Below are positions 1-4,901 of a DNA stretch of 7,069 nt, in pieces. Location of the stretch: assembly GCA_038200385.1 (NCBI GenBank), contig JBBPYA010000039.1, positions 1-7,069 of the forward strand, written 5' to 3'. Every line of letters starts with the position of its first letter. The first letter of the stretch is position 1. The position numbers and the translations under genes are program-made. The notes under the pieces were generated by a model that did not search any database, was not told where the DNA came from, and saw only the letters and a list, made by a program, of their open reading frames with translations. Origin of the DNA: JBBPYA01 sp038200385. Its GTDB lineage: Bacteria; Actinomycetota; Actinomycetes; Mycobacteriales; Geodermatophilaceae.

Positions 1-654
1 CACCAGCGATCGGGTCAGCTCGGCCAACCCGACGCCGGTGAGGTCGGTGCGCAGGCCCATCCTGCGGTAGGCCGACAGCGCGTTCGGGCTGGCGTACTCG
101 ACCAGGCCGGAGGCGTCGAGCCGGATCAAGCCATCGCCGGCGCGCGGGCCGGTGAGCACCTCGTCGCCCTTGTCCGGAGGCGGAAAGTCCCCGGCCGCCA
201 CCATCTGGCACAGGTCATCCCCGCTACCGAGGTAGGCCAGTTCCAGGGCGCTGAGCGAGGGGGCCGCGCCGAGGTTCGCGTCGCGGGCCAGCACCGCCAC
301 CACGGAGCCGGCGTAGCGCACCGGCACCGCCTCCCGCCGGACGGGGACCGGACCGCTCCACCCTGGGTCGGCGTACCGCACGATCCGCTGCTGGGTCCAG
401 GCCAGGTCCAGCGGGGACCGGTACGACCCGCCCCGGCGGCCGCCGATCTCGTCCTCGGGATGAGCCGTCGGCGCGGTGGTCGGGCGGACCTGCGCGACGC
501 ACAGCAGGTCCGGGCCGCTGACGACCCACAGCAGCAGGTCGGCGAAGGACAGGTCCGCGATCAGCTGCCACTCCTCGACCAGCCTGCGCAGATGGGCCCC
601 GGCGTCCGGACCCAGCGTGGTGTGCCGGGCGAGGTGGTCGCTGAGCGTGGGCAT
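1..654 (-). CDS. pdtaS: Sensor histidine kinase PdtaS, N-terminal part (truncated by window edge)
   Basis: Cytosolic sensor kinase that phosphorylates the ANTAR-type RNA-binding antiterminator PdtaR. The visible 218 residues start at an ATG and read MPTLSDHLARHT..., then EEWQLIADLSFADLLLWV (about residues 29-46) and CVAQVRPTTAPT. These closely follow the N-terminus of mycobacterial PdtaS as I remember it. Residues about 10-150 form the GAF-like histidine-kinase sensor domain, and a PAS-type segment starts near residue 175 (GDGLIRLDASGLVEYASPNA). The dimerisation/His-phosphorylation and ATPase domains lie beyond the left edge. No transmembrane segment is visible, as expected for a soluble PdtaS. 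It is divergent from the GNAT gene with 40 nt between the starts. The ribosome-binding site is weak (GGGACG about 12 nt upstream). In mycobacteria this kinase also lies next to the small biotinyl protein and sigH, which supports the call. Confidence 0.9.
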   Translation of the reverse strand, partial: MPTLSDHLARHTTLGPDAGAHLRRLVEEWQLIADLSFADLLLWVVSGPDLLCVAQVRPTTAPTAHPEDEIGGRRGGSYRSPLDLAWTQQRIVRYADPGWSGPVPVRREAVPVRYAGSVVAVLARDANLGAAPSLSALELAYLGSGDDLCQMVAAGDFPPPDKGDEVLTGPRAGDGLIRLDASGLVEYASPNALSAYRRMGLRTDLTGVGLAELTRSLV

Positions 655-682
655 CGGCGGGAGCGTCCCACATCCGGCCTCG

Positions 683-688
683 TACGAT
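683..688 (+). promoter_or_regulatory. -10 hexamer TACGAT of the GNAT gene; predicts a leaderless mRNA
   Basis: TACGAT fits the actinobacterial TANNNT -10 consensus and ends exactly 6 nt before the GTG at 695. Transcription would therefore begin at or next to the first base of the start codon. There is no Shine-Dalgarno sequence before this GTG, which agrees with leaderless initiation. No convincing -35 is visible. The element lies in the 40-nt spacer to pdtaS. Confidence 0.55.
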
Positions 689-694
689 CCTCGC

Positions 695-1207
695 GTGTCA
701 GCAACGGCAGCCCGGGATCGGCTCAACCCGGTCGTCCGGCCGGCCGTCGAGGCCGACTACCCGCGGATCGGCGAGCTCACGGTGACGGCCTATCTCGGCG
801 ACGGCGTGTCCGGGCCGGACTACCGCGCCGAGCTGTCCGATGTGACCGGCCGCGCCAGGCAGGCCGAACTGTTCGTGGCGGAGCTGGACCGCGTCGTCGT
901 GGGCAGCGTGGCCTTCGTCCGGCACGGGGCACCGTTCGCCGAGATCACCACCGGCCCCGAGGAGGCGGCGTTCCGGATGCTGGCGGTCTCGCCCGAGGCA
1001 CGCGGACTGGGCGCCGGCGAGCTGCTGGTGCGGGCCTGCCTGGACCAGGCCCGGGCAGTGGGCTGCACGAGGGTCGTGATCTCCACCGGTCCGCTGATGC
1101 ACGCGGCGCACCGGCTCTACGTCCGGCTGGGATTCCAGCGGGAGCCGTCGCGGGACTGGTCCCCTAAGCCGGGGGTCGACCTGATCTGCTACCAGCTGCC
1201 CGTGTAG
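695..1207 (+). CDS. GNAT-family N-acetyltransferase
   Basis: Predicted to move an acetyl group from acetyl-CoA to an amine; the substrate is not recognisable. The 170-aa product spans one GNAT domain: N-terminal strand and helix (NPVVRPAVEADYPRIGEL, residues 11-28), central strands (AELFVAELDRVVVGSVAFV, about 57-75), the acetyl-CoA loop (FRMLAVSPEARGLGAGELL, 93-111, with the R-G-x-G-A/G core at RGLGAG), and the C-terminal HRLYVRLGFQRE (139-150), the usual closing motif. GTG 695 was chosen because it sits 6 nt after a TACGAT hexamer and leaves the normal short lead-in to the domain. The frame is open further upstream, but that extension would overlap pdtaS and has no domain content. It ends 12 nt from the convergent biotin-carrier gene. 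It is not part of the mycobacterial version of this neighbourhood that I recall, so it may be a lineage-specific insertion. Confidence 0.88.
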   Translation: MSATAARDRLNPVVRPAVEADYPRIGELTVTAYLGDGVSGPDYRAELSDVTGRARQAELFVAELDRVVVGSVAFVRHGAPFAEITTGPEEAAFRMLAVSPEARGLGAGELLVRACLDQARAVGCTRVVISTGPLMHAAHRLYVRLGFQREPSRDWSPKPGVDLICYQLPV

Positions 1208-1219
1208 CCGCCGGTCGGT

Positions 1220-1438
1220 TCAATCGCCTAGCACCGCGATCAGGTCGCCCTCCTGGACCACGTCGCCCTGCTCGACGGCCAGCTCCACCAGGGTCCCCGG
1301 TCCCTCGCACAGCACCGGGATCTCCATCTTCATCGATTCCAGGATGACCACGGTGTCGCCGGCGGCCAGCACCGCACCGCGCTCTGCGACGACCTTCCAG
1401 ACACTGGCCACCATCTCGGCCCGGATCTCCTCGGCCAT
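1220..1438 (-). CDS. Small stand-alone biotin carboxyl carrier protein (TB7.3 type)
   Basis: A 72-aa single-domain biotinyl/lipoyl carrier. The biotin attachment motif ESMKME is at residues 34-39, with Lys37 as the predicted biotinylation site, flanked by the two half-repeats of the biotinyl barrel (VASVWKVVAERGAVLAAGD and GTLVELAVEQGDVVQEGD). Length and sequence match M. tuberculosis TB7.3 (Rv3221c, about 71 aa), which begins MAEDVRAEIVASV and sits in the same neighbourhood. As part of an acyl-CoA carboxylase it would carry CO2 on biotin, but no carboxyltransferase is encoded here, so its partner is unknown. The ATG follows a good Shine-Dalgarno (GAGGAG, 1443-1448) with 4 nt spacing. It lies 34 nt downstream of the biotin-carboxylase-like gene and is probably cotranscribed with it. 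The family call is very secure; the physiological role is not. Confidence 0.93.
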   Translation of the reverse strand: MAEEIRAEMVASVWKVVAERGAVLAAGDTVVILESMKMEIPVLCEGPGTLVELAVEQGDVVQEGDLIAVLGD

Positions 1439-1472
1439 GCCGCTCCTCAGCTCCCGTCCTGTTTCACCGCAG

Positions 1473-2420
1473 CTATCCAACCATCGAGCCGCCGCCGGCT
1501 CCGCGCAGCAACGCGCGCATCCCGGCCAGGCTCGATGCAGGCGAGTCCAACGCGGTGCCATCGACGGCGCGGGCGAGTCTGGCCACCGCCGCCGGTCGGT
1601 CCTCGCCGTACGCCGTGAACAACGCCAGCACGGTGTCGGCCGCACCGACCTGCGCCCCGTCCGCAAGCACGGTGTCGACGACGACACCCTCGACGTCGGG
1701 AACCGCCCACCCCCGAACCGGCGCGGCACCGGACGGGACAGCGTACAGCGCCGCCTGCACCGCATGCCCGGAAGGCTGTCCCACCTCGAGGGGGTCCAGG
1801 CCCGACGCGGCACGCAACTGGCGCTCCAGCAGGTTCGCACCGGTCCGGGCCTCGACCAGCCGGTCCACGCCGATCAGGCCACCGCGCACCCGGGCGGTCC
1901 CGGAGCGCGCAGCCAGCTCGACCGAGGCCACCGGCAGCTCCGGGTCGACCGCGGCCTCGGCCTCGCGGCGCCCGGCCGGGTCCGGGTCGAACGACTCCGC
2001 CAGGAGGGTCGACGCGCCGTCGCGCGCCGTCCACCGCCAGCCGTCGAGCACCGTCCCCCGGGACAGTGTCACCCCTCGATCACCGGCCCCGAACGGCCCG
2101 CCCGGCCCGGAGTCCGGGCCGATCCAGGCCAGGCCGGCCGCTCGGACGGCCGCGGCGATACCGGCGTCCCCGACCCAACGGCCGCTGCCGGCGTGCACCG
2201 CACGCGCGCCGGTGACCTGCGCGGCTTCGATCAGCGCGTCGGCGAGGTACAGAGGGTCGGCGTCGCCCACCGGGATTGCCTCGTCGCAGACCTGGACGTG
2301 GCGGGAGTGCTCGTCCGCGGCCAGATAGCAGGCGACTGCGGTGACGCCGAGTTGCCGCAGGCCGGTGAGCACCCGCACCGCGAGCAGCCCCCGGTCGGCG
2401 ACTAGCACGGACTCGATCAC
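1473..2420 (-). CDS. Biotin-carboxylase-like protein lacking the ATP-grasp catalytic core (probable pseudoenzyme)
   Basis: 315 aa, against about 450 for biotin carboxylase (AccC). Residues 1-102 look like the carboxylase N-domain: MIESVLVADRGLLAVRV resembles the usual VLVANRGEIAVRV, and DEAIPVG, GARAVHAGSG and AGLAWIGP fall at the expected places. Residues about 192-225 (TGANLLERQLRAASG, then GHAVQAALYA) match the end of the ATP-grasp domain and the start of the C-domain (TGVDLIKEQLRIAAG...GHAVE in E. coli). YGEDRPAAVARLARAVDGT (271-289) matches the C-domain. Between them only about 85 residues remain: no glycine-rich ATP loop, and no E-x-N-x-R or VEHPVTE active-site motif. The frame is intact, so it is not an obvious frameshift pseudogene. 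GTG 2420 was chosen because GGGGAGGG (2425-2432) lies just upstream and the fold then starts at residue 1; GTG 2444 would add 8 residues. ATP-dependent carboxylation is not expected. A scaffold or regulator of the downstream carrier is inference. Confidence 0.78.
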   Translation of the reverse strand: MIESVLVADRGLLAVRVLTGLRQLGVTAVACYLAADEHSRHVQVCDEAIPVGDADPLYLADALIEAAQVTGARAVHAGSGRWVGDAGIAAAVRAAGLAWIGPDSGPGGPFGAGDRGVTLSRGTVLDGWRWTARDGASTLLAESFDPDPAGRREAEAAVDPELPVASVELAARSGTARVRGGLIGVDRLVEARTGANLLERQLRAASGLDPLEVGQPSGHAVQAALYAVPSGAAPVRGWAVPDVEGVVVDTVLADGAQVGAADTVLALFTAYGEDRPAAVARLARAVDGTALDSPASSLAGMRALLRGAGGGSMVG

Positions 2421-2424
2421 GTCG

Positions 2425-2432
2425 CCCTCCCC
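2425..2432 (-). promoter_or_regulatory. Ribosome-binding site GGGGAGGG deciding the start of the carboxylase-like gene
   Basis: A strong Shine-Dalgarno on the minus strand, 4 nt before GTG 2420. It argues for that start over the in-frame GTG at 2444, which would place this purine run inside the coding sequence. Confidence 0.6.
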
Positions 2433-2485
2433 GTCACGGCTCACATCCCGCGTGAGACCCTAGTCAGGTCAGTATTGCTCGGTGG
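2433..2485. promoter_or_regulatory. Likely divergent promoter region between the carboxylase-like gene and bL37
   Basis: The 75-nt spacer between the two divergent starts holds one of the few AT-richer patches of the window (around 2460-2480). On the minus strand TAGGGT (2462-2457) fits TANNNT and would give a roughly 30-nt leader containing the GGGGAGGG site. On the plus strand only imperfect hexamers (TAGTCA at 2461, TATTGC at 2473) precede the bL37 Shine-Dalgarno. No clear -35 element or GGAAT/GTT sigma-R pair is seen. A promoter must lie here for each gene; the exact elements are uncertain. Confidence 0.35.
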
Positions 2486-2495
2486 AAGGAGCAGC

Positions 2496-2570
2496 ATGTC
2501 CAAGCGCGGACGGAAGCGGCGCAGCCGCAAGAAGAGTGCCGCCAACCACGGCAACCGCCCGAACGCCTGA
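2496..2570 (+). CDS. 50S ribosomal protein bL37 (24 aa)
   Basis: A 24-residue, extremely basic protein beginning MSKRGRKRRSRKK and ending AANHGNRPNA. This is the signature of bL37, the tiny actinobacterial large-subunit protein first seen in mycobacterial ribosome structures. About half of the residues are Arg or Lys, with no acidic residue and no cysteine. A textbook Shine-Dalgarno (AAGGAG, 2486-2491) lies 4 nt before the ATG, which supports real translation despite the size. It is a single-gene unit on the plus strand, convergent with rsrA and divergent from the carboxylase-like gene. Its length is below usual gene-finder cut-offs, so it is easily missed. The main doubt is only the exact family name; no other function fits as well. 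Confidence 0.88.
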   Translation: MSKRGRKRRSRKKSAANHGNRPNA

Positions 2571-2587
2571 CGCGAGTTGCGTCCGGG

Positions 2588-2626
2588 CCGCCGATGTCGG
2601 CGGACCGGCGCGAGGCTCAGGCCTCG
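2588..2626. terminator. Tandem hairpins between convergent bL37 and rsrA, candidate bidirectional terminator
   Basis: Two perfect 6-bp GC-rich stems lie back to back: CCGCCG-ATGT-CGGCGG (2588-2603) and CGAGGC-TCAG-GCCTCG (2611-2626). The second spans the rsrA stop codon. They occupy the 46-nt gap between two convergent genes, where termination is needed on both strands. There is no T-tract on either strand; many actinobacterial terminators lack one, so this weakens the call without excluding it. Confidence 0.5.
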
Positions 2627-2934
2627 AGGTCCCAGCGGACGGTGTCCTGGACGACCGTCGTCTGCTCCAGGTAGCCGTCCTCGATCCGTACCGTGCGCAG
2701 CCGCAGCCGGATCCGGTCCCGCAGCCCGCTGGGAGCCGGGTCGCCGCCGCACTTGCGGTGGATCAGGGCCTTGACCTCCCGCTCGATCCCGAACATCTGC
2801 AGGCACGGACCACACTCGTCCAGATGTTGGACGATCCGGGCCCGGCTGGTCTCGTCGCACTCGCTGTCGAGGAACACGAAGACCTTCTGCAGCATCTCGC
2901 TGCACTCCATCTCGTGCGGGTTGCCGCAGCTCAC
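2617..2934 (-). CDS. rsrA: Zinc-binding redox anti-sigma factor RsrA/RshA
   Basis: Binds and inactivates SigR when reduced and zinc-loaded; on thiol oxidation it forms a disulfide, loses zinc and lets SigR go. The 105-aa product (same length as Streptomyces RsrA as I recall it) starts VSCGNPHEMECSEML and carries the ZAS signature: His7, Cys11, His37, Cys41 and Cys44 in the pattern H-x3-C ... H-x3-C-x2-C, with Cys3 and Cys62 also at RsrA positions. Residues 12-60 are the helical sigma-binding part; the C-terminal 30 residues have no clear motif. Cys26 is an extra cysteine. The GTG start overlaps the sigR stop (GTGA), so translation is probably coupled, which would keep the two proteins in balance. 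The reading frame stays open far upstream through sigR, but that extension is only an antiparallel-frame artefact. M. tuberculosis calls this gene rshA. Confidence 0.95.
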   Translation of the reverse strand: MSCGNPHEMECSEMLQKVFVFLDSECDETSRARIVQHLDECGPCLQMFGIEREVKALIHRKCGGDPAPSGLRDRIRLRLRTVRIEDGYLEQTTVVQDTVRWDLEA

Positions 2935-3545
2935 GACTGGTCCTCGCCGGCGCCGGCGCGTACGAAGCCGCGCTCCTTGGCGTAGTCGGCCAGCAGGCGC
3001 TGCAGCCCCCGCCGGCCGCGGTGCAGTCGGGACATCACGGTGCCGATTGGCGTCCCCATGATCTCGGCGATCTCCTTGTACGCGAAGCCCTCCACGTCGG
3101 CGACGTAGCCCGCGAGGCGGAAGTCCTCGGGCAGCTCCTGCAGGGCCGCCTTGACGTCGGAGTCCGGCAGGTGGTCCAGCGCCTCGATCTCCGCCGAGCG
3201 CAGCCCGGAGGACGTGTGCTGCTCGGCGGCGTACAGCTGCCAGTCCTCGATCTGGTCGGAGCTGTTCTGCTGCGGCTGGCGCTGCTTCTTGCGGTAGGTG
3301 TTGATGAAGGTGTTCGTGAGGATCCGGTACAGCCAGGCCTTGAGGTTGGTGCCCTCGGTGAACTGGTGGAAGGCGGCGTAGGCCTTGACGAACGTCTCCT
3401 GGACCAGGTCCTCGGCGTCCGCGGGGTTGCGGGTCATCCGCAGCGCAGCGGGGTAGAGGGTGTCCAGGAACGGCAGCGCGTCGCGTTCGAACCGGGCGTC
3501 GCGCTGTTCTGGCGTCTCCGCTGGCGCGGACGTCTCCTCGGTCAC
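2931..3545 (-). CDS. sigR: ECF RNA polymerase sigma factor SigR (SigH of mycobacteria)
   Basis: Directs RNA polymerase to thiol-oxidative-stress promoters (thioredoxin and mycothiol systems, proteases). The short form is 204 aa: region 2 about residues 20-90 (ALRMTRNPADAEDLVQETF at 34-52, then FTEGTNLKAWLYRILTNTF at 62-80, the core-binding and -10 recognition part), a linker rich in Gln and Ser, and region 4 about 133-186 (FAYKEIAEIMGTPIGTVMS at 154-172, a helix-turn-helix reading the -35). GTG 3545 was chosen because GGGAGG (3553-3558) sits 7 nt upstream and the protein then begins just before region 2. The frame is open a further 44 codons to ATG 3677, see the separate entry. The stop overlaps the rsrA start. 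A sigma-R-type promoter at 3686-3711 implies positive autoregulation. Synteny with ybaK, SRAP and aroA supports the SigR/SigH assignment over other ECF groups. Confidence 0.95.
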   Translation of the reverse strand: MTEETSAPAETPEQRDARFERDALPFLDTLYPAALRMTRNPADAEDLVQETFVKAYAAFHQFTEGTNLKAWLYRILTNTFINTYRKKQRQPQQNSSDQIEDWQLYAAEQHTSSGLRSAEIEALDHLPDSDVKAALQELPEDFRLAGYVADVEGFAYKEIAEIMGTPIGTVMSRLHRGRRGLQRLLADYAKERGFVRAGAGEDQS

Positions 3546-3677
3546 GCTGCGCCCTCCCGCTCTCACCCGGTGCCTCACCGTGGAGGGTACCCGCGCAGGC
3601 GTGGCGCTCCGCGCGGGTCCACGGGAACTCCCCCGGCTCGCGGTCCGGCGCGGCCCGCCGGTCGACAGCGACATCAT
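3546..3677 (-). other. In-frame 44-codon extension of sigR: possible long isoform sigma-R'
   Basis: Upstream of GTG 3545 the sigR frame has no stop back to tandem ATG codons at 3677 and 3674. The ATG at 3677 lies 8 nt after the GTT of the sigma-R promoter, so the induced transcript would start at or a few bases before it. The extension would begin MMSLSTGG and is unlike the rest of SigR: 10 Arg, 1 His and no Asp or Glu in 44 residues. Seven of 44 codons end in A or T, so codon use neither proves nor excludes translation; AGG, AGA and GGA codons are present. In Streptomyces an analogous longer, unstable form (about 55 extra residues) is made from the sigma-R-dependent promoter. That the same happens here is inference. 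A possible housekeeping -10 (TACCCT, 3589-3584) inside this stretch could give the short form. Confidence 0.5.
3553..3558 (-). promoter_or_regulatory. Ribosome-binding site GGGAGG of the short SigR form
   Basis: A strong Shine-Dalgarno on the minus strand, 7 nt before GTG 3545. It fixes the main sigR start and lies within the reading frame of the possible long isoform, so one mRNA could support both starts. Confidence 0.65.
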
Positions 3678-3685
3678 GGACGGGG

Positions 3686-3711
3686 AACGCCACCCCCGCG
3701 GTCTGCATTCC
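3686..3711 (-). promoter_or_regulatory. Sigma-R-dependent promoter of sigR-rsrA (GGAAT-N18-GTT)
   Basis: On the minus strand GGAAT (3711-3707) and GTT (3688-3686) are separated by exactly 18 nt, which matches the published Streptomyces sigma-R consensus GGAAT-N18-GTT. It points into sigR, so SigR should activate its own operon. The -35 directly abuts the -10 hexamer of the divergent ybaK gene (3712-3717). No other such pair in promoter position was found by eye in the window. Confidence 0.8.
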
Positions 3712-3717
3712 TATGCT
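3712..3717 (+). promoter_or_regulatory. -10 hexamer TATGCT of ybaK; predicts a leaderless mRNA
   Basis: TATGCT fits TANNNT and ends 6 nt before GTG 3724, so the transcript would start at the initiation codon. No Shine-Dalgarno precedes this GTG. It is immediately next to the sigma-R -35 on the other strand. Confidence 0.6.
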
Positions 3718-3723
3718 CGCAGG

Positions 3724-4203
3724 GTGCCCGGTCAACAGACTCCCGCCACGACGGCGCTGCGGCAGGCCGGGATCGCGTTCACCCTGCACGAGTACGTCCA
3801 CGACCCCCGGGTCACCCGCTACGGCGAGGAGGCCGCTGCCGCGCTCGGGGTGGATCCGGCCGGGATGTTCAAGACGTTGATCGCGCAGGTCGACGCCGGG
3901 CTGGTGTCGGCGATGGTGGCCGTCCCCGACACGCTGGACCTCAAGGCTCTCGCCGCGGCGACCGGCGGAAAGCGCGCGGCACTGGCCGACCCCGCACGGG
4001 CCGCCCGGTCGACCGGCTACGTCATCGGCGGGATCAGCCCGCTCGCCCAGCGACGGGGGCTCCGGGCGGTGCTGGACGAGGCCGCCCTGGAGCGGGATCG
4101 CATCTTCATCAGCGGCGGTCGCCGCGGCCTGCAGATCGAGCTCGACCCCCGGGACCTGCGGCTGGCGACGCTGGCCGCGGTCGCCCCGATCGCCGCACGG
4201 TGA
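3724..4203 (+). CDS. ybaK: YbaK/EbsC-type aminoacyl-tRNA deacylase
   Basis: Cytosolic trans-editing enzyme of the YbaK/ProX superfamily. In bacteria with this type it hydrolyses mischarged aminoacyl-tRNA, classically Cys-tRNA(Pro). The 159-aa product has the full family length. GMFKTLIA (residues 47-54) contains Lys50, equivalent to the essential lysine of E. coli YbaK (VFKTL). TGYVIGGISPLAQRR (97-111) is the diagnostic glycine-rich loop, and IFISGGRRGLQIELDP (127-142) is the closing strand pair. GTG 3724 was chosen because it follows a TATGCT hexamer by 6 nt and places the conserved TTALRQAGIAFTLHEY helix at residues 9-24. The frame continues upstream across the sigR promoter without any domain. 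M. tuberculosis has related, apparently split genes at this position. Substrate specificity within the superfamily cannot be read from sequence alone. Confidence 0.92.
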   Translation: MPGQQTPATTALRQAGIAFTLHEYVHDPRVTRYGEEAAAALGVDPAGMFKTLIAQVDAGLVSAMVAVPDTLDLKALAAATGGKRAALADPARAARSTGYVIGGISPLAQRRGLRAVLDEAALERDRIFISGGRRGLQIELDPRDLRLATLAAVAPIAAR

Positions 4204-4234
4204 TGATTGAAAGCTTGACGACTGCGGCGTAACG

Positions 4235-4293
4235 TGCGCGGTCAAGGCCATCGGCGCGGTGGAGATCCTCGGTGCGCTGGGCCTGGTCCCTAC
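4235..4293 (+). pseudogene. Possible relic of a DoxX-like membrane protein gene
   Basis: In the spacer between ybaK and the hydrolase one plus-strand frame reads CAVKAIGAVEILGALGLVPT. This strongly resembles the helix of DoxX-like proteins (typical form VRLIGALEVLGALGLILP). The frame opens only at a stop at 4208, has no start, and beyond about 4293 becomes sequence antisense to the hydrolase with no DoxX character. The rest of a normal DoxX gene (about 120 aa) is missing. The match is short, so chance resemblance in GC-rich DNA is possible. Confidence 0.33.
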
Positions 4294-4901
4294 AGGTTCT
4301 GTCCGGACTCTGACACCAGAGCCAGTAGCCACGCCACCGCGACGGACGCGGCCTCGGTCGCCGCGGCTCCCCGCAACGTGTGGTCGGCCTCGGCAAGGAC
4401 GTGCACGAAACGCCGGGGCGCCTGCTCGGGTACGCCGAACGGGTCCCGGCCGCCCTGCAGGATCAGGACCGGTACGTCGACGGCGTCCAGCTCCTCCTGA
4501 CGGGACACCCCACGCGGGGTGAGCAGCGGGAAGGCCAGCGCGAGCAGGCCGACCGCCGCCGTCTCGGCGATCGTCCGGGCGGCGACCCGCGCTCCGCTGG
4601 AGCGACCTCCCACGACCAGTGGCAGGTCCCGGTCGGTGGCGGCGCGGGCCGCAGCCACCGCCAGGGGCCAGGCCTGGTCCAGGTGGGCAGCGGGGGGCGC
4701 CGAACGCCGGCCGGCAACCCGGTAGGGCTGTTCCACCCGGACGACGGTGATCCCCTCGGCTACCCCTCGCACCGCGACGGCGGCCAGGTCAGGGGCCGTC
4801 ACCGAGCCACCAGCTCCGTGCCCGAGCACCAGCAACGCCCTCGGTCGCTCGGCCCGGTCCACCGTGAGGCGCGCGCTGCCCCGGGGGGTCTCGACGAGCA
4901 T
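4290..4901 (-). CDS. Small alpha/beta hydrolase (dienelactone-hydrolase/KANL3-Tex30-like)
   Basis: 203-aa soluble alpha/beta-fold hydrolase of unknown substrate. The order of motifs is canonical: oxyanion-hole segment LVLGHGAGG (24-32), nucleophile elbow VVGGRSSGARVA (96-107) with Ser101 in G-R-S-S-G, acid loop LILQGGRDPFG (146-156) with Asp153, and EADHTL (171-176) with His174 as the catalytic base. The short cap-less layout with GHGAGG and GRSSGAR fits the small KANL3/Tex30-like bacterial hydrolases. The ATG overlaps the upstream SRAP stop by one base (TGATG), so translation is likely coupled. It is the last gene of a three-gene operon, convergent with ybaK, 86 nt away. No signal peptide. 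It could be an esterase, thioesterase or lactonase; the context with SRAP does not reveal which. Confidence 0.87.
   Translation of the reverse strand: MLVETPRGSARLTVDRAERPRALLVLGHGAGGSVTAPDLAAVAVRGVAEGITVVRVEQPYRVAGRRSAPPAAHLDQAWPLAVAAARAATDRDLPLVVGGRSSGARVAARTIAETAAVGLLALAFPLLTPRGVSRQEELDAVDVPVLILQGGRDPFGVPEQAPRRFVHVLAEADHTLRGAAATEAASVAVAWLLALVSESGQNL

Noticed and set aside
476..694. N-terminal extension of the GNAT frame
   Set aside because: It is entirely opposite the pdtaS 5' end, contains no GNAT sequence, and the leaderless-type GTG at 695 explains the start better.
1117..1136. GGAAT on the minus strand within the GNAT gene as a sigma-R promoter
   Set aside because: No GTT is found at 16-19 nt spacing and it is not in front of a gene start; it is part of the conserved GF motif coding sequence.
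1208..1219. Terminator between the convergent GNAT and biotin-carrier genes
   Set aside because: The 12-nt spacer and flanking bases show no convincing stem-loop; termination there remains unexplained.
4214..4246. Inverted repeat CTTGAC-N21-GTCAAG after ybaK as a terminator
   Set aside because: Only a 6-bp stem of mixed composition with a 21-nt loop and no T-run; too weak to call a terminator, and such short repeats occur by chance.
2935..4332. Long open minus-strand frame upstream of rsrA, giving a 571-aa reading if taken from its first start
   Set aside because: It runs antisense to ybaK and in another frame through sigR, with Arg/Ala/Gly-rich low-complexity sequence and no domain. Only the last 105 codons, from GTG 2934, are a real gene.
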